A stretch of DNA of 64,000 nt from Erysipelotrichaceae bacterium (GTDB taxonomy: Bacteria; Bacillota_I; Bacilli_A; Erysipelotrichales; Erysipelotrichaceae): the NCBI GenBank assembly GCA_017473265.1, contig JAFULQ010000021.1:62001-126000 (forward strand). Reading direction: 5' to 3'. Below, piece after piece: positions 17,578 through 26,556 of the stretch (its first letter is position 1; every line of letters begins with the position of its first letter). The notes below the pieces were generated by a model that saw only the letters and a program-made list of their open reading frames with translations, was not told where the DNA came from and made no database searches. Both the position numbers and the translations under genes were made by a program.

Positions 17578-17606
17578 TAAAAACAGGCATAGCATGCTAT
17601 ACCTGT
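17578..17606 (-). terminator. Terminator of the M28 peptidase operon
   Basis: ACAGG-C-ATAGC-AT-GCTAT-A-CCTGT hairpin with an A-run on the left, giving a U-tract on the minus strand. Confidence 0.85.
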
Positions 17607-17613
17607 CATTCAA

Positions 17614-18855
17614 TTATTTCTTTAACAAAGTTCTACCTAAATACTTATCTAATTCATCTTTCATGTTTTGAGGCATTTCACGAACCACTGGAATCACATA
17701 TGCATTTGCCATAGTTTCTGTAAATTGACTAATAAATTCAATATCCTCTTTTAACATACGCTTAGATAAATGTTCCATTACATCATAACGACAATGGAAT
17801 CTTCCTGTATCACTATTTGTCCATCTAGCAAAACTCATTGCTGGAACACCCGCATCCGCAAATGGAGTAGAATCACTAGAATACACACCTTGACTAGAAT
17901 TGATTGGGAAACCAACCATCTTACCATAGTAATCAATGAAATGTACTAAAGACATATCTGCAGTACTTACCGCAATACGACTACCCATAATCGTACCAAT
18001 CATATCAATATTGACACATAGTTTTACATTCTCTAATTCGTCTTTATGCATTTGAACATAGGCTTTAGAACCAAGTAGTCCTCTTTCTTCACTACCACAC
18101 CATACAAAACGTACATTATGTTTTAAAGACTTATCTTTTAAATTTTCAGCCATGCCATATAAGCAAACACTACCTGTCGCATTATCATAAGCACCCTTAG
18201 AATTTGGAACAGAATCATAGTGTGCAGTACAAACAATCCAATCTTCACTTTCACCTTTGATATCACAAATTACATTATGAGACTGACATGTATATACTTC
18301 TTGTTCAACTGTAATTCTAATTTTACTAGCTTGTTTTTCTACTAGTTCCATCGCATCTTGTGTAGAAATATGTACACCAGGTAAATCACCACATTCTTTT
18401 AATAATGCACGTAATTCACGATCATCTACATCATATGGACCAAAATCCGCATCCCCATTATAAGTAATAAACGCTTTCGCATTTGATTCACACAATGCCT
18501 TATACATCTTTAATCCTAAATAACCACTAATTAAAGCACATTTACCATTTACCATTTTTCTAGATACTGGATGATCTACTTCAAAATAGTGTAAATCTAA
18601 TTCTAAGTTATCAACATCTACACAATTCATATATGCTGTCGCATGATATGTTTTTTGATATGGTTCTAAAACTTCAAATGATACTTTTTTGATATTTGAA
18701 CGAATCACATCAAAAGCTTCAATTGTACTATCTAATCCTAAATCATTCTTTAAAGCTTGTTGAATACGTTTAGCCGCTTCTAATTCTTCACTTGTACCAC
18801 CTAAACGTTCAAAATATAAATTTTCTAATAACTTCCAACCATTTTCAATACGCAT
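17614..18855 (-). CDS. M28-family zinc metallopeptidase (aminopeptidase-like)
   Basis: A 413-residue protein. Zinc ligands and catalytic residues of the M28 family are visible in TAHYDSVPNSKGAYDNATG, WCGSEERGLLGSKAYV and VNIDMIG, with a final metal histidine in TGRFHCRYDV. No signal peptide is seen, so it is probably cytoplasmic. The start at 18855 lies just after the nfnB stop and uses GAGGATAAG, showing that it is the third gene of that operon. The substrate peptide is unknown. Confidence 0.9.
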   Translation of the reverse strand: MRIENGWKLLENLYFERLGGTSEELEAAKRIQQALKNDLGLDSTIEAFDVIRSNIKKVSFEVLEPYQKTYHATAYMNCVDVDNLELDLHYFEVDHPVSRKMVNGKCALISGYLGLKMYKALCESNAKAFITYNGDADFGPYDVDDRELRALLKECGDLPGVHISTQDAMELVEKQASKIRITVEQEVYTCQSHNVICDIKGESEDWIVCTAHYDSVPNSKGAYDNATGSVCLYGMAENLKDKSLKHNVRFVWCGSEERGLLGSKAYVQMHKDELENVKLCVNIDMIGTIMGSRIAVSTADMSLVHFIDYYGKMVGFPINSSQGVYSSDSTPFADAGVPAMSFARWTNSDTGRFHCRYDVMEHLSKRMLKEDIEFISQFTETMANAYVIPVVREMPQNMKDELDKYLGRTLLKK

Positions 18856-18859
18856 ATAC

Positions 18860-20251
18860 TTATCCTCTATTTCTAATATATTCATCAATACCCTTAGCTG
18901 CTTGTTTACCAGCACCCATTGCTAAAATAACCGTAGCCGCACCAGTAACTGCATCACCACCAGCAAATACTCCATCAACACTGGTCATACTTGCTTCATC
19001 TACTATAATACCACCCCAACGTTCGGTATTTAAACCAGAAGTTGTAGCTTTGATTAATGGATTTGGTGAAGTACCTAAAGACATAATGACACAATCAACA
19101 TCTAAATCAAATTCACTATTTTCTTTCACAACCGGTCTTCTTCTACCACTCGCATCTGGTTCACCCAATGTCATTTCTACACATGTCATTTTAGAAACTG
19201 TACCTGTTTCATCTCCATGCAACTCAATTGGATTATTTAATAGTTTAAAGATAATGCCTTCTTCCATTGCATGTTCCACTTCTTCTTTACGAGCAGGCAA
19301 CTCTTCTAAACCACGACGATAGACAATATATACATTTTCAGCACCTAAACGTTTAGCACATCTAGCCGCATCCATCGCAACATTTCCACCACCTACAACT
19401 GCCACGTTTTTACTTTGTTTAATTGGAGTTGTACTATTTTCTTTATAGGCTTTCATTAAGTTTACACGAGTTAAGAATTCATTCGCACTAAATACACCCT
19501 TCAAATTTTCACCAGGAATATTCATGAATTTTGGTAATCCAGCACCACTTCCTACAAATACCGCTTCAAAACCATATTCTTCCATCAATTCATCAATGGT
19601 AATCGTACGACCAATAACCATATTGGTTTCTACTTTAACACCCATTGCTTTTAAGCCATCAATTTCTCTTTGTACAATGGCTTTTGGTAAACGAAATTCC
19701 GGAATACCATACACCAATACACCACCAGCTACATGTAATGCTTCAAAAATCGTTACTTCATAACCAAGTTTTGCCAAATCACCAGCACAAGTTAAACCAG
19801 CAGGACCAGAACCAACAATCGCTACTTTATGACCATTGGAAACTATTTCCTTAGCTTCAATTTCCGTATGGGCATTATGCCAATCGGCCACAAAACGCTC
19901 TAAACGACCAATACCCACACTTTCATGCTTAATACCACGAACACATTTACCTTCACATTGACTTTCTTGTGGACACACACGACCACAAACAGCAGGTAAA
20001 GCACTAGAAGCATAAATCACTTGATACGCTTCTTCAAATTTTCCTTCTGCTACAAGTGCAATAAACTTAGGAATTTCAATACGAACAGGACAACCATTCA
20101 TACATTGCGGATTCTTACATTGTAAACAACGCTTTGCTTCATCAATGGCCATTTCCTCTGTATAACCTAAAGCCACTTCTTCAAAGTTAGTATTACGAAT
20201 ATTTGGATCTAAAGAAGGCATTTCACACTTTTTAGGATTCATATTAAACAT
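18860..20251 (-). CDS. nfnB: NADPH-dependent ferredoxin:NAD+ oxidoreductase, large subunit (NfnB-like; GltD/GltA family)
   Basis: A 463-residue flavoprotein. The N-terminus carries cysteine-rich [4Fe-4S] motifs (CLQCKNPQCMNGCPV and CGRVCPQESQCEGKC), followed by FAD-binding VGSGPAGLTCAG and NADPH-binding VGGGNVAMDAAR, and it ends with VFAGGDAVTGAATVI. This is the glutamate synthase small-subunit family; its length and the NfnA-like partner directly upstream fit NfnB. Nfn couples NADH and reduced ferredoxin to NADP+ reduction by flavin-based bifurcation. No large glutamate synthase subunit is nearby, which supports Nfn. Confidence 0.88.
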   Translation of the reverse strand: MFNMNPKKCEMPSLDPNIRNTNFEEVALGYTEEMAIDEAKRCLQCKNPQCMNGCPVRIEIPKFIALVAEGKFEEAYQVIYASSALPAVCGRVCPQESQCEGKCVRGIKHESVGIGRLERFVADWHNAHTEIEAKEIVSNGHKVAIVGSGPAGLTCAGDLAKLGYEVTIFEALHVAGGVLVYGIPEFRLPKAIVQREIDGLKAMGVKVETNMVIGRTITIDELMEEYGFEAVFVGSGAGLPKFMNIPGENLKGVFSANEFLTRVNLMKAYKENSTTPIKQSKNVAVVGGGNVAMDAARCAKRLGAENVYIVYRRGLEELPARKEEVEHAMEEGIIFKLLNNPIELHGDETGTVSKMTCVEMTLGEPDASGRRRPVVKENSEFDLDVDCVIMSLGTSPNPLIKATTSGLNTERWGGIIVDEASMTSVDGVFAGGDAVTGAATVILAMGAGKQAAKGIDEYIRNRG

Positions 20252-20254
20252 AAG

Positions 20255-21097
20255 TTACTGAACCTCCTTCTTATACAAATTACACGCTTTCTCATACGCA
20301 TGACGCTCAAAATCACCATAACTTCTACCACGAGAAATCGCTTCATCAAAATCCACTTCAAAACCATCAAAATCAGGTCCATCTACACAAGCAAACTTTG
20401 TTTTACCACCAACAGTTAAACGACAACCACCACACATACCTGTTCCATCAATCATAATTGGATTCATAGAAACCATCGTTTTAATATTATGCGGTCTAGT
20501 TGTTTCTACCACAAATTTCATCATAATTAATGGTCCAATCGCAATGACTTCATCATATTGCTCACCAGCAGCTATTAACGCTTGTAATGCATGTGTAACA
20601 AGTCCCTTTTGACCACAACTTCCATCATCACTCATTAAGACATATTTATCACTAACTTGTTTGAATTCATCTTCTAAAATCACTAAATCTTTATTTCTAA
20701 ATCCAACAATCGAATGTACTTCACAACCTAAAGCATGTAATTTCTTAGCAATCGGATAGGCAATAGCACAACCAACGCCACCACCAACAACAGCCACTTT
20801 CTTTAAACCTTCTACATGACTTGGTACACCTAATGGCCCCACAAAATCCTGTAAACAATCTCCTTCATTTAATATATTCAAATGTAATGTACTAGCCCCA
20901 ACAATTTGGAAAATAATGGTAATTGTACCTTTTTCACGATCATAATCGGCGATTGTTAAAGGAATACGTTCTCCATTTTCATCTACACGTAAAATAATAA
21001 ATTGCCCAGGCTCTGCTTTTTTCGCTACAAAAGGCGCTTCAATTTCCATTAAAGTAACTGTAGGATTTAAACTAACCTTTTTTATAATTTTATACAT
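20255..21097 (-). CDS. nfnA: NfnA-like FAD/[2Fe-2S] subunit (sulfide dehydrogenase/ferredoxin-NADP reductase type)
   Basis: A 280-residue protein of the PyrK/ferredoxin-NADP reductase type. The FAD domain is at the N-terminus (GQFIILRV with RIPLTIAD), then an NAD-binding segment VVGGGVGCAIAYPIAKKL. Near the C-terminus MIDGTGMCGGCRLTVGGKTKFACVDGP supplies the cysteines for the [2Fe-2S] cluster. Length and gene order (A then B, 3 bp apart) match NfnAB. The alternative, a PyrK-like dihydroorotate dehydrogenase subunit, is less likely because no pyrD is adjacent. Confidence 0.88.
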   Translation of the reverse strand: MYKIIKKVSLNPTVTLMEIEAPFVAKKAEPGQFIILRVDENGERIPLTIADYDREKGTITIIFQIVGASTLHLNILNEGDCLQDFVGPLGVPSHVEGLKKVAVVGGGVGCAIAYPIAKKLHALGCEVHSIVGFRNKDLVILEDEFKQVSDKYVLMSDDGSCGQKGLVTHALQALIAAGEQYDEVIAIGPLIMMKFVVETTRPHNIKTMVSMNPIMIDGTGMCGGCRLTVGGKTKFACVDGPDFDGFEVDFDEAISRGRSYGDFERHAYEKACNLYKKEVQ

Positions 21098-21163
21098 AAG
21101 GATCTCCCTTCATACAACATTATATTTATTCTACAACAAATTATATGAAAAAGAAAATGGATA

Positions 21164-22153
21164 TTACCAACACACTTGTTCATATATCCATTCCCTAGTT
21201 TCTTCATCACAAAATGCACATTCTATTGCATTAAGCATACATTGTTTTAATACTTCATCTGTTATTCCTAATTCCGCTAATAATTCATACTCTTTCACTA
21301 CATTGGTTTGAATAAAATTCATATTATCCGAATTAATCGTCACTTTCGCACCCATTTTTAGTAATATATGGATTGGATGTCCCTTAAAATCTTTATTATC
21401 ATAACAATTACTAGATACACATACTTCCAATGGAATTTGTGTTTCAATTACTTCTTGTACCCAAGCATCATTTTGTACACATTGTACACCATGTCCCAAT
21501 CGAGAAGCACCCATTTGTATCGCTAATGGTACATGTTCTCCTTTACCCATTTCTCCACAATGAATGGTATAGGGAATCTTATATTCTTTTGCCATTTCAA
21601 ACAAATATCCATACTCCTCAAAAGAACAATTATTTTCATATCCAGCCAAATCCAACGCTACTACACCTTTACCTAAAAAATGTTTAGTAACTTCAATGGT
21701 CTCTACATTCTCTTGATGATTACATCTAGCACTATCACCCTTATGCATCAAACAACAAATTAGATTACTACGAATCATAAAATCTTCATTCGCCTTTCGC
21801 ATCCCTTCACAAAGTGATTCTACCACTTCATACTGTGATAAACCATTAAGACAATGCAACTGCGGCGCAAAACGAATTTCCGCATACACAAGACCTAAAT
21901 CATTCAAATATCGTAGCATATCATAAATACCATCATACAAATCCTCTTTCGTTTGTAAAACTGCCAATGGTATATCAAAACGCTTCATTCTTTCTTCACG
22001 ACTAGGATAATCATTACGATACATTTGATAAGCATATTCATCATATGAACAATCTGCACTTATCACATTTCTCAATTTCGCACGCTCATATTGCCACTTC
22101 AAATCCAAAGACCCATCAAAATGAACATGCAAATCAACCTTCGCATACTTCAT
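21164..22153 (-). CDS. add: Adenosine deaminase
   Basis: A 329-residue amidohydrolase-fold enzyme converting adenosine to inosine. Metal and catalytic motifs are DLHVHFDGSL, HCGEMGKG, SRLGHGVQC and INSDN. The start is uncertain: the ATG at 22153 gives the expected N-terminus but has no Shine-Dalgarno, because the preceding bases are the U-tract of the upstream gene's terminator. A GTG at 22174 inside that hairpin would extend it by seven residues and is also poorly supported. Confidence 0.9.
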   Translation of the reverse strand: MKYAKVDLHVHFDGSLDLKWQYERAKLRNVISADCSYDEYAYQMYRNDYPSREERMKRFDIPLAVLQTKEDLYDGIYDMLRYLNDLGLVYAEIRFAPQLHCLNGLSQYEVVESLCEGMRKANEDFMIRSNLICCLMHKGDSARCNHQENVETIEVTKHFLGKGVVALDLAGYENNCSFEEYGYLFEMAKEYKIPYTIHCGEMGKGEHVPLAIQMGASRLGHGVQCVQNDAWVQEVIETQIPLEVCVSSNCYDNKDFKGHPIHILLKMGAKVTINSDNMNFIQTNVVKEYELLAELGITDEVLKQCMLNAIECAFCDEETREWIYEQVCW

Positions 22154-22160
22154 ACTATCT

Positions 22161-22183
22161 AAAAAAAGAAGCACTAAGCTTCT
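22161..22183 (-). terminator. Terminator of the alpha/beta hydrolase gene
   Basis: AGAAGC-ACTAA-GCTTCT on the plus strand with seven A residues on the left (U-tract on minus). The hydrolase stop codon (22174-22176) is in the loop, and the next gene's ATG starts only 8 nt beyond. Confidence 0.85.
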
Positions 22184-23112
22184 AAGAACTTTCTTACTTC
22201 TTTTTCATAAACATCACTAGCTAATACATAACAAGATTCATACTTCGCATTAGGAATAGAAACTTGTTTCTTCTTATTAGATGCACAAGCATTAAATAAC
22301 ACTTCTTGCATAGCATAAGGAACATAATCATCCGCATCCCCATGAATAAACAACATAGGAATTGTAGCCTTTTTAACAGCTTCTGTTTGTTGATTTTGTT
22401 TAAATTTAAAATGCAAATTCTTCTTACAGAACATATCCAACAACCATAAAGTAAATTCAATAGGTAATTGTGTTTGTGTATGTAAAGAATGACGCAATTG
22501 AGTCTTCATACTATCATAAGAACAATCAGAAATCACAGCCACAACTTGTTTAGGCAAATTCGCATTCCCAGCCATATTACAAACTGTAGCACCACCCATA
22601 CTCATACCATGTAAAACAATTTCCACATCTTGACCATAGATTTCAACTAACTTTTGACACCATAAGATACCATCTTCTTGTTCATGATAACCAAAAGAAA
22701 CATAATCACCTTCACTAATACCACAAGCTCTTTGATCAATTAATAATAAATCATATCCCAAAGCTTCATACATCTTACCAAAACGTCCCATATCACGTAA
22801 ACCATCCCCATGATATCCATGAACAGATAAGATCACTTTATTATTATTTTCATGTAAACGATATAATGTACCTTTTAAAGACAAACCATCTTTACTTGTA
22901 ATATCCAAAGCTTCAAAAGGCTTACTATTCAACATCGCAATACCTTCTTCTTTTTGCTTAATAAAGCCCTTCATTAAATCAGACGCATCTTCATAAGCTA
23001 CATCCTCTTCATCAGAACGTTTAAAAATAAACTCAAAAATCTTTGAAGTAATTACAATATCCAACACGAACATTACAACAACTACTACTAAAAATACAAT
23101 TAAAAATGTCAT
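22174..23112 (-). CDS. Membrane-anchored alpha/beta hydrolase
   Basis: A 312-residue protein with an N-terminal hydrophobic anchor (about residues 2-24) and a serine-hydrolase domain. LSVHGYHGDG is the oxyanion region, LHGMSMGGATVCN carries the nucleophile serine, and FIHGDADDYVPYAMQ the acid residue. The catalytic histidine is not obvious: the C-terminal SIPNAKYESCY lacks the usual H, so activity should be treated with caution. The ATG at 23112 follows GAGGTGG. It resembles the YqkD/YfhR-type family. Confidence 0.82.
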   Translation of the reverse strand: MTFLIVFLVVVVVMFVLDIVITSKIFEFIFKRSDEEDVAYEDASDLMKGFIKQKEEGIAMLNSKPFEALDITSKDGLSLKGTLYRLHENNNKVILSVHGYHGDGLRDMGRFGKMYEALGYDLLLIDQRACGISEGDYVSFGYHEQEDGILWCQKLVEIYGQDVEIVLHGMSMGGATVCNMAGNANLPKQVVAVISDCSYDSMKTQLRHSLHTQTQLPIEFTLWLLDMFCKKNLHFKFKQNQQTEAVKKATIPMLFIHGDADDYVPYAMQEVLFNACASNKKKQVSIPNAKYESCYVLASDVYEKEVRKFLEA

Positions 23113-23157
23113 AAAAAATTCCACCTCGACTGTTATTATACCATTGTTATCAAAATA

Positions 23158-24468
23158 CTACAAACGCTTTAAAAGAGTTACACTCTCCAAATGTTGTGTT
23201 TGCGAAAACATATCCACTGGTACAATCTTTTCCACACGATAACGTTTCGTTAAGATTGCTAGATTCTTAGCCAATGTACTTGGATTACAAGATACATATA
23301 CAATTTGTTTTGCTTTACTATTCATTAATGTTTGTACCATTGCATCATCCAAACCAGAACGTGGAGGATCCACAACTACAACATCAAACACTTGTTTCTT
23401 CATAAAACGAGTCGCTACTTCTGCGGCATCACCTGCATAGAATTCTACATGCTCCGCATGATTTCGTTTCGCATTCTCATTCGCATTACGTACAGCACTA
23501 TCAATATATTCAATACCTACAATCTTCTTCGCATGATCTTTTAACAATAATGAAATACCACCAATACCACTATATACTTCCATTAAATTATGTAGTCCAT
23601 ATGGTACCATCTCTTTAACTATTTTATATAAATTTTCAGCTTGTAATGTGTTTAATTGAAAGAACGATTGTACAGATAAACGCATCACTAAATCATCAAT
23701 TGTAAACTGCACAAACTTACTACCACCCAAATGAATCATTTTCTTACCAAAGATTTCAGGCGTATTCTTTGTTGTTTGTATAGATTGATACAAGCTCTTC
23801 ATACCTGGTAATTGTAACAATTCATCAATCACTTTTTTATCCAATACATCATTACCTGTTACCAAAGTACATTGATATTGTCCTTGTAAATGACGTAATA
23901 CTAAATAACGCATACCTAATTTAGTCTTATGATCATAGGCTTTTAGATTGTATTTATTTAAAATATCTAAAATTTGAAAACGCATATCTTCTAATTCTTT
24001 TTCATGTACCAAACAAGTATCAATTGCATATGGATGGTTCGAATTCTCTAAATACAAAGCATTCACTAATTTCCCATGTTGCATCACAAATGGTAACTTA
24101 CATTGATTACGATAACCAAACGGTCTTGTATTTTCAACAACCGGCATAATCACTTTACTAGAAAGATTGGCATACTTCTGTAAAGTTTGCACTAAATTAT
24201 TATATTTCTCTTGTACTTGCTTTTTATAATCCAAAATCATAAAAGGACAACCATCACACTTACCTTGAACTTTACAATTTGGTTTCACTCTATTTTTAGA
24301 TTTTTGAACAATCTTAATTAACTTACCTTCATAATACTTTGGAAATTGCTTAGTAATTTGAAATTCAACTACTTCATCCACCAAAGCACCTTTAATAAAT
24401 ACTGGTTTTCTTTGATAAAAACCAATACCCTCACCATTTATCCCCAAACGAACAATTTTAGTTTCCAT
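23158..24468 (-). CDS. 23S rRNA (uracil-C5)-methyltransferase, RlmCD/TrmA family
   Basis: A 436-residue SAM enzyme. The N-terminal TRAM-like domain (about residues 1-53) is followed by an iron-sulfur cysteine set CKVQGKCDGCPF, a SAM motif MEVYSGIGGISLLL, DPPRSGLD, and the catalytic cysteine in VYVSCNPSTLA. In Firmicutes such proteins (RlmCD) methylate U747 and U1939; the exact target here is inferred. Confidence 0.92.
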   Translation of the reverse strand: METKIVRLGINGEGIGFYQRKPVFIKGALVDEVVEFQITKQFPKYYEGKLIKIVQKSKNRVKPNCKVQGKCDGCPFMILDYKKQVQEKYNNLVQTLQKYANLSSKVIMPVVENTRPFGYRNQCKLPFVMQHGKLVNALYLENSNHPYAIDTCLVHEKELEDMRFQILDILNKYNLKAYDHKTKLGMRYLVLRHLQGQYQCTLVTGNDVLDKKVIDELLQLPGMKSLYQSIQTTKNTPEIFGKKMIHLGGSKFVQFTIDDLVMRLSVQSFFQLNTLQAENLYKIVKEMVPYGLHNLMEVYSGIGGISLLLKDHAKKIVGIEYIDSAVRNANENAKRNHAEHVEFYAGDAAEVATRFMKKQVFDVVVVDPPRSGLDDAMVQTLMNSKAKQIVYVSCNPSTLAKNLAILTKRYRVEKIVPVDMFSQTQHLESVTLLKRL

Positions 24469-24498
24469 TAAAATCCCACCTTTTATCTATCATACCAT

Positions 24499-24526
24499 AA
24501 AAAAGCGCAATCCTTCGATTACGCTT
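24499..24526 (-). terminator. Terminator of the lipoprotein gene
   Basis: AAGCGCAATC-CTTC-GATTACGCTT with one mismatch and an A-run on the left. The stop codon (24519-24521) lies in the right arm. Confidence 0.82.
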
Positions 24527-24953
24527 CTAAAAGTTCCTTCACTTTATCAATGATTTTATCCGCATCATCAGAAACAACCACACAATAATAATCATCAATA
24601 ATTAATTCCTTACGATGATGTAACTTCTGATACTGCAAAGGAAGATGATCCTTCCAATACTCCTCCATCATTGCAAAATAAACATCTAAATCCGCTTTAA
24701 TAGCTTCAACTTTACCCTCATGTGCATGAATCAAAATAAACTCATCAGCTTCCACATTAGAAATTGGACGATATATCACAAATTGTTTTATATCATCAAC
24801 TTCTAAATCATAAACTTCTTCAACAATTTCTTCATTCACTTCAATCAGCAATGGTAAGTCATCAGCTACTTCATCATAAATCAACTGTAAATCACTTATT
24901 TTTGAACACCCTACTAACCATATACACAATAAGATAAGCAAGATTCTTCTCAT
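24519..24953 (-). CDS. Putative lipoprotein, DUF4358-like
   Basis: A 144-residue protein with a lipoprotein signal: MRRILLILLCIWLVGCSK, in which the LVGC lipobox gives Cys16 as the lipidation site. The mature domain is acidic and of the DUF4358 type by general appearance, ending with DDADKIIDKVKELLEA. The ATG at 24953 has GGAGG 7 nt upstream. Function unknown; it should be attached to the outer face of the membrane. Confidence 0.78.
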   Translation of the reverse strand: MRRILLILLCIWLVGCSKISDLQLIYDEVADDLPLLIEVNEEIVEEVYDLEVDDIKQFVIYRPISNVEADEFILIHAHEGKVEAIKADLDVYFAMMEEYWKDHLPLQYQKLHHRKELIIDDYYCVVVSDDADKIIDKVKELLEA

Positions 24954-25001
24954 AATTATTCCTCCACACTTCATTTTGTGTAAGGAACCAACAAAATATT
25001 C

Positions 25002-25391
25002 TTAATTTTCACTTAGTGCCCAATTTGGAATCGACTTTCCACGATGAACTAAGAAACATTTTTGATAATCCGTTTGATTTAAGAAACGTAAAATCTCAAG
25101 TTCTTCTTCCTCTGTACAGCCATATATCACTTTTACATCCATGTCACGCTTCAAGATATCCACCGAAACAGCCACAGCTTGAACCATAGCCGGTTTCTTT
25201 GTTCCACGATACACATGAATCGCATCACTTTCTGTAGTTGACATATCCATAAAACAACCATAGTCTACTGGATATACTAAATTCGCAAAATCTGGATGTG
25301 ATGTATCTTTAGGTCTAACAATTTGAATTTTGCTAGATAAAGCAATCGTATCCATCTTTTGCCAAAAAAAGACATTATTTTCTAACTCCAT
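25002..25391 (-). CDS. Inorganic pyrophosphatase-like protein (short)
   Basis: A 129-residue protein whose central NLVYPVDYGCF recalls the YPxDYG motif of soluble family I pyrophosphatases, but it is shorter than the usual 160-180 residues and lacks a clear DGDPLD metal-binding block (TTESDAIHVYRG stands there). It may therefore have a changed or lost activity. The ATG at 25391 is preceded by GAGGTG. It is separated from the FMN enzyme upstream by a hairpin. Confidence 0.6.
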   Translation of the reverse strand: MELENNVFFWQKMDTIALSSKIQIVRPKDTSHPDFANLVYPVDYGCFMDMSTTESDAIHVYRGTKKPAMVQAVAVSVDILKRDMDVKVIYGCTEEEELEILRFLNQTDYQKCFLVHRGKSIPNWALSEN

Positions 25392-25440
25392 TGTAAACAC
25401 CTCTTATCTCCATTATACTCTTTTTCATAATAATGTAAAT

Positions 25441-25459
25441 GAAACTTACTGAAAGTTTC
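25441..25459. terminator. Possible weak terminator hairpin
   Basis: GAAACTT-ACTGA-AAGTTTC inverted repeat between two minus-strand genes. Flanking U-tracts are poor, so termination is only possible, not shown. Confidence 0.35.
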
Positions 25460-25492
25460 AGAGGCAAGAAAACGTTTTTCATTTATTTTCAT

Positions 25493-26509
25493 TTATTTAC
25501 AAATAATCTTATCTTTTGTAATATCCGCAATCGTATGACATCCTGTCATCATCATTGTTTCTTTTAATTCAATTTGAATTTTCTTTAGATATTCACTAAC
25601 ACCATCTTTACGATTTCCTAATGCCGCAATCGCCATAGGACGACCAATCAATACACCATCTGCACCTAATGCTAATGCTTTAAATACATCAACACCACTT
25701 CTAAAACCGCCATCCACAAAGACCTTCATTTTACCTTTTACAGCATCACAAATTTCTTCTAATACTTCAATAGTCGCCAATGTATCATCTAACACACGAC
25801 CACCATGATTGGATACCACGATACCATCAGCACCAGCTTCTAACGCTTTTAAGGCACCCTTAACACTCATAATACCTTTAATAATCAACGGTTTATTGGC
25901 TTTTTCTTTTACATAACGAATATCATATACAGAGAAATTAGTAATTCTAGGATCTACATTACGCAAAAACAATAAACCACTGGCATCCACATCACAAGCT
26001 AATGCTAAACAATTCGAAACACGAACATGTTCCAAACGAGCATCAATACCCTTTCTTTCCCATGGCTTCATAGTAGGTACACCCATACCTTGATTCTTTT
26101 CTACTGAACGTAATGGATCAACAAACGTAGTAACATCCTTACCATCACCAACAAAACTAATCGTACCCGCTAGCAAGCAACCTTCAACCATGGCATCCGC
26201 AAAATCCGTTTCACTAAAATCACTTTGATATTGTTGAATCATGCCTGCAATTGGAGCCCCATATACAGGTAAAGACACCTTTGTATCAAAGAAATAACTT
26301 TCTGTAGAAATATCACTATCTTCCATAATGGTATCCAACACCAATTTTACATCATGAATCTTTTGATAATTACGAATAAAACTAGCACCCGTACCTTTAC
26401 CACCCATACCAGGAATTTGTCCTTTACAAGCTACACCATTACATACGGGACATACATAACAAGTTTTTTGATGTAATTTTGATTGTTCAAACACTTCTTT
26501 TAATTCCAT
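25493..26509 (-). CDS. FMN-dependent alpha-hydroxy-acid oxidizing family protein with N-terminal cysteine motif
   Basis: A 338-residue TIM-barrel FMN enzyme. PLIIKGIMSVKGALKALEAG, VSNHGGRVLD (active-site HGGR) and VFVDGGFRSGVDVFKAL with GADGVLIGRP are the lactate oxidase/glycolate oxidase family blocks. The N-terminus carries C17, C20, C23 and C28 in CYVCPVCNGVACKG, absent from classical lactate oxidases but, as I recall, frequent in clostridial relatives; it could bind metal or an Fe-S cluster. Substrate unknown. Confidence 0.82.
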   Translation of the reverse strand: MELKEVFEQSKLHQKTCYVCPVCNGVACKGQIPGMGGKGTGASFIRNYQKIHDVKLVLDTIMEDSDISTESYFFDTKVSLPVYGAPIAGMIQQYQSDFSETDFADAMVEGCLLAGTISFVGDGKDVTTFVDPLRSVEKNQGMGVPTMKPWERKGIDARLEHVRVSNCLALACDVDASGLLFLRNVDPRITNFSVYDIRYVKEKANKPLIIKGIMSVKGALKALEAGADGIVVSNHGGRVLDDTLATIEVLEEICDAVKGKMKVFVDGGFRSGVDVFKALALGADGVLIGRPMAIAALGNRKDGVSEYLKKIQIELKETMMMTGCHTIADITKDKIICK

Positions 26510-26528
26510 ATAATTTCCTCCTAAAGCA

Positions 26529-26556
26529 AAAGAGAGCTTTATTTAAAACTCTCTTT
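26529..26556 (-). terminator. Hairpin after guaB (probable terminator)
   Basis: AAAGAGAG-N12-CTCTCTTT spans the guaB stop codon. The U-tract on the minus strand is short, so read-through into the downstream FMN enzyme gene is possible. Confidence 0.55.

Noticed and set aside
18860-20251. Glutamate synthase small subunit (gltD)
   Set aside because: No large subunit is nearby and the upstream partner has the NfnA fold and [2Fe-2S] motif, so NfnB is favoured; family similarity alone cannot separate them.
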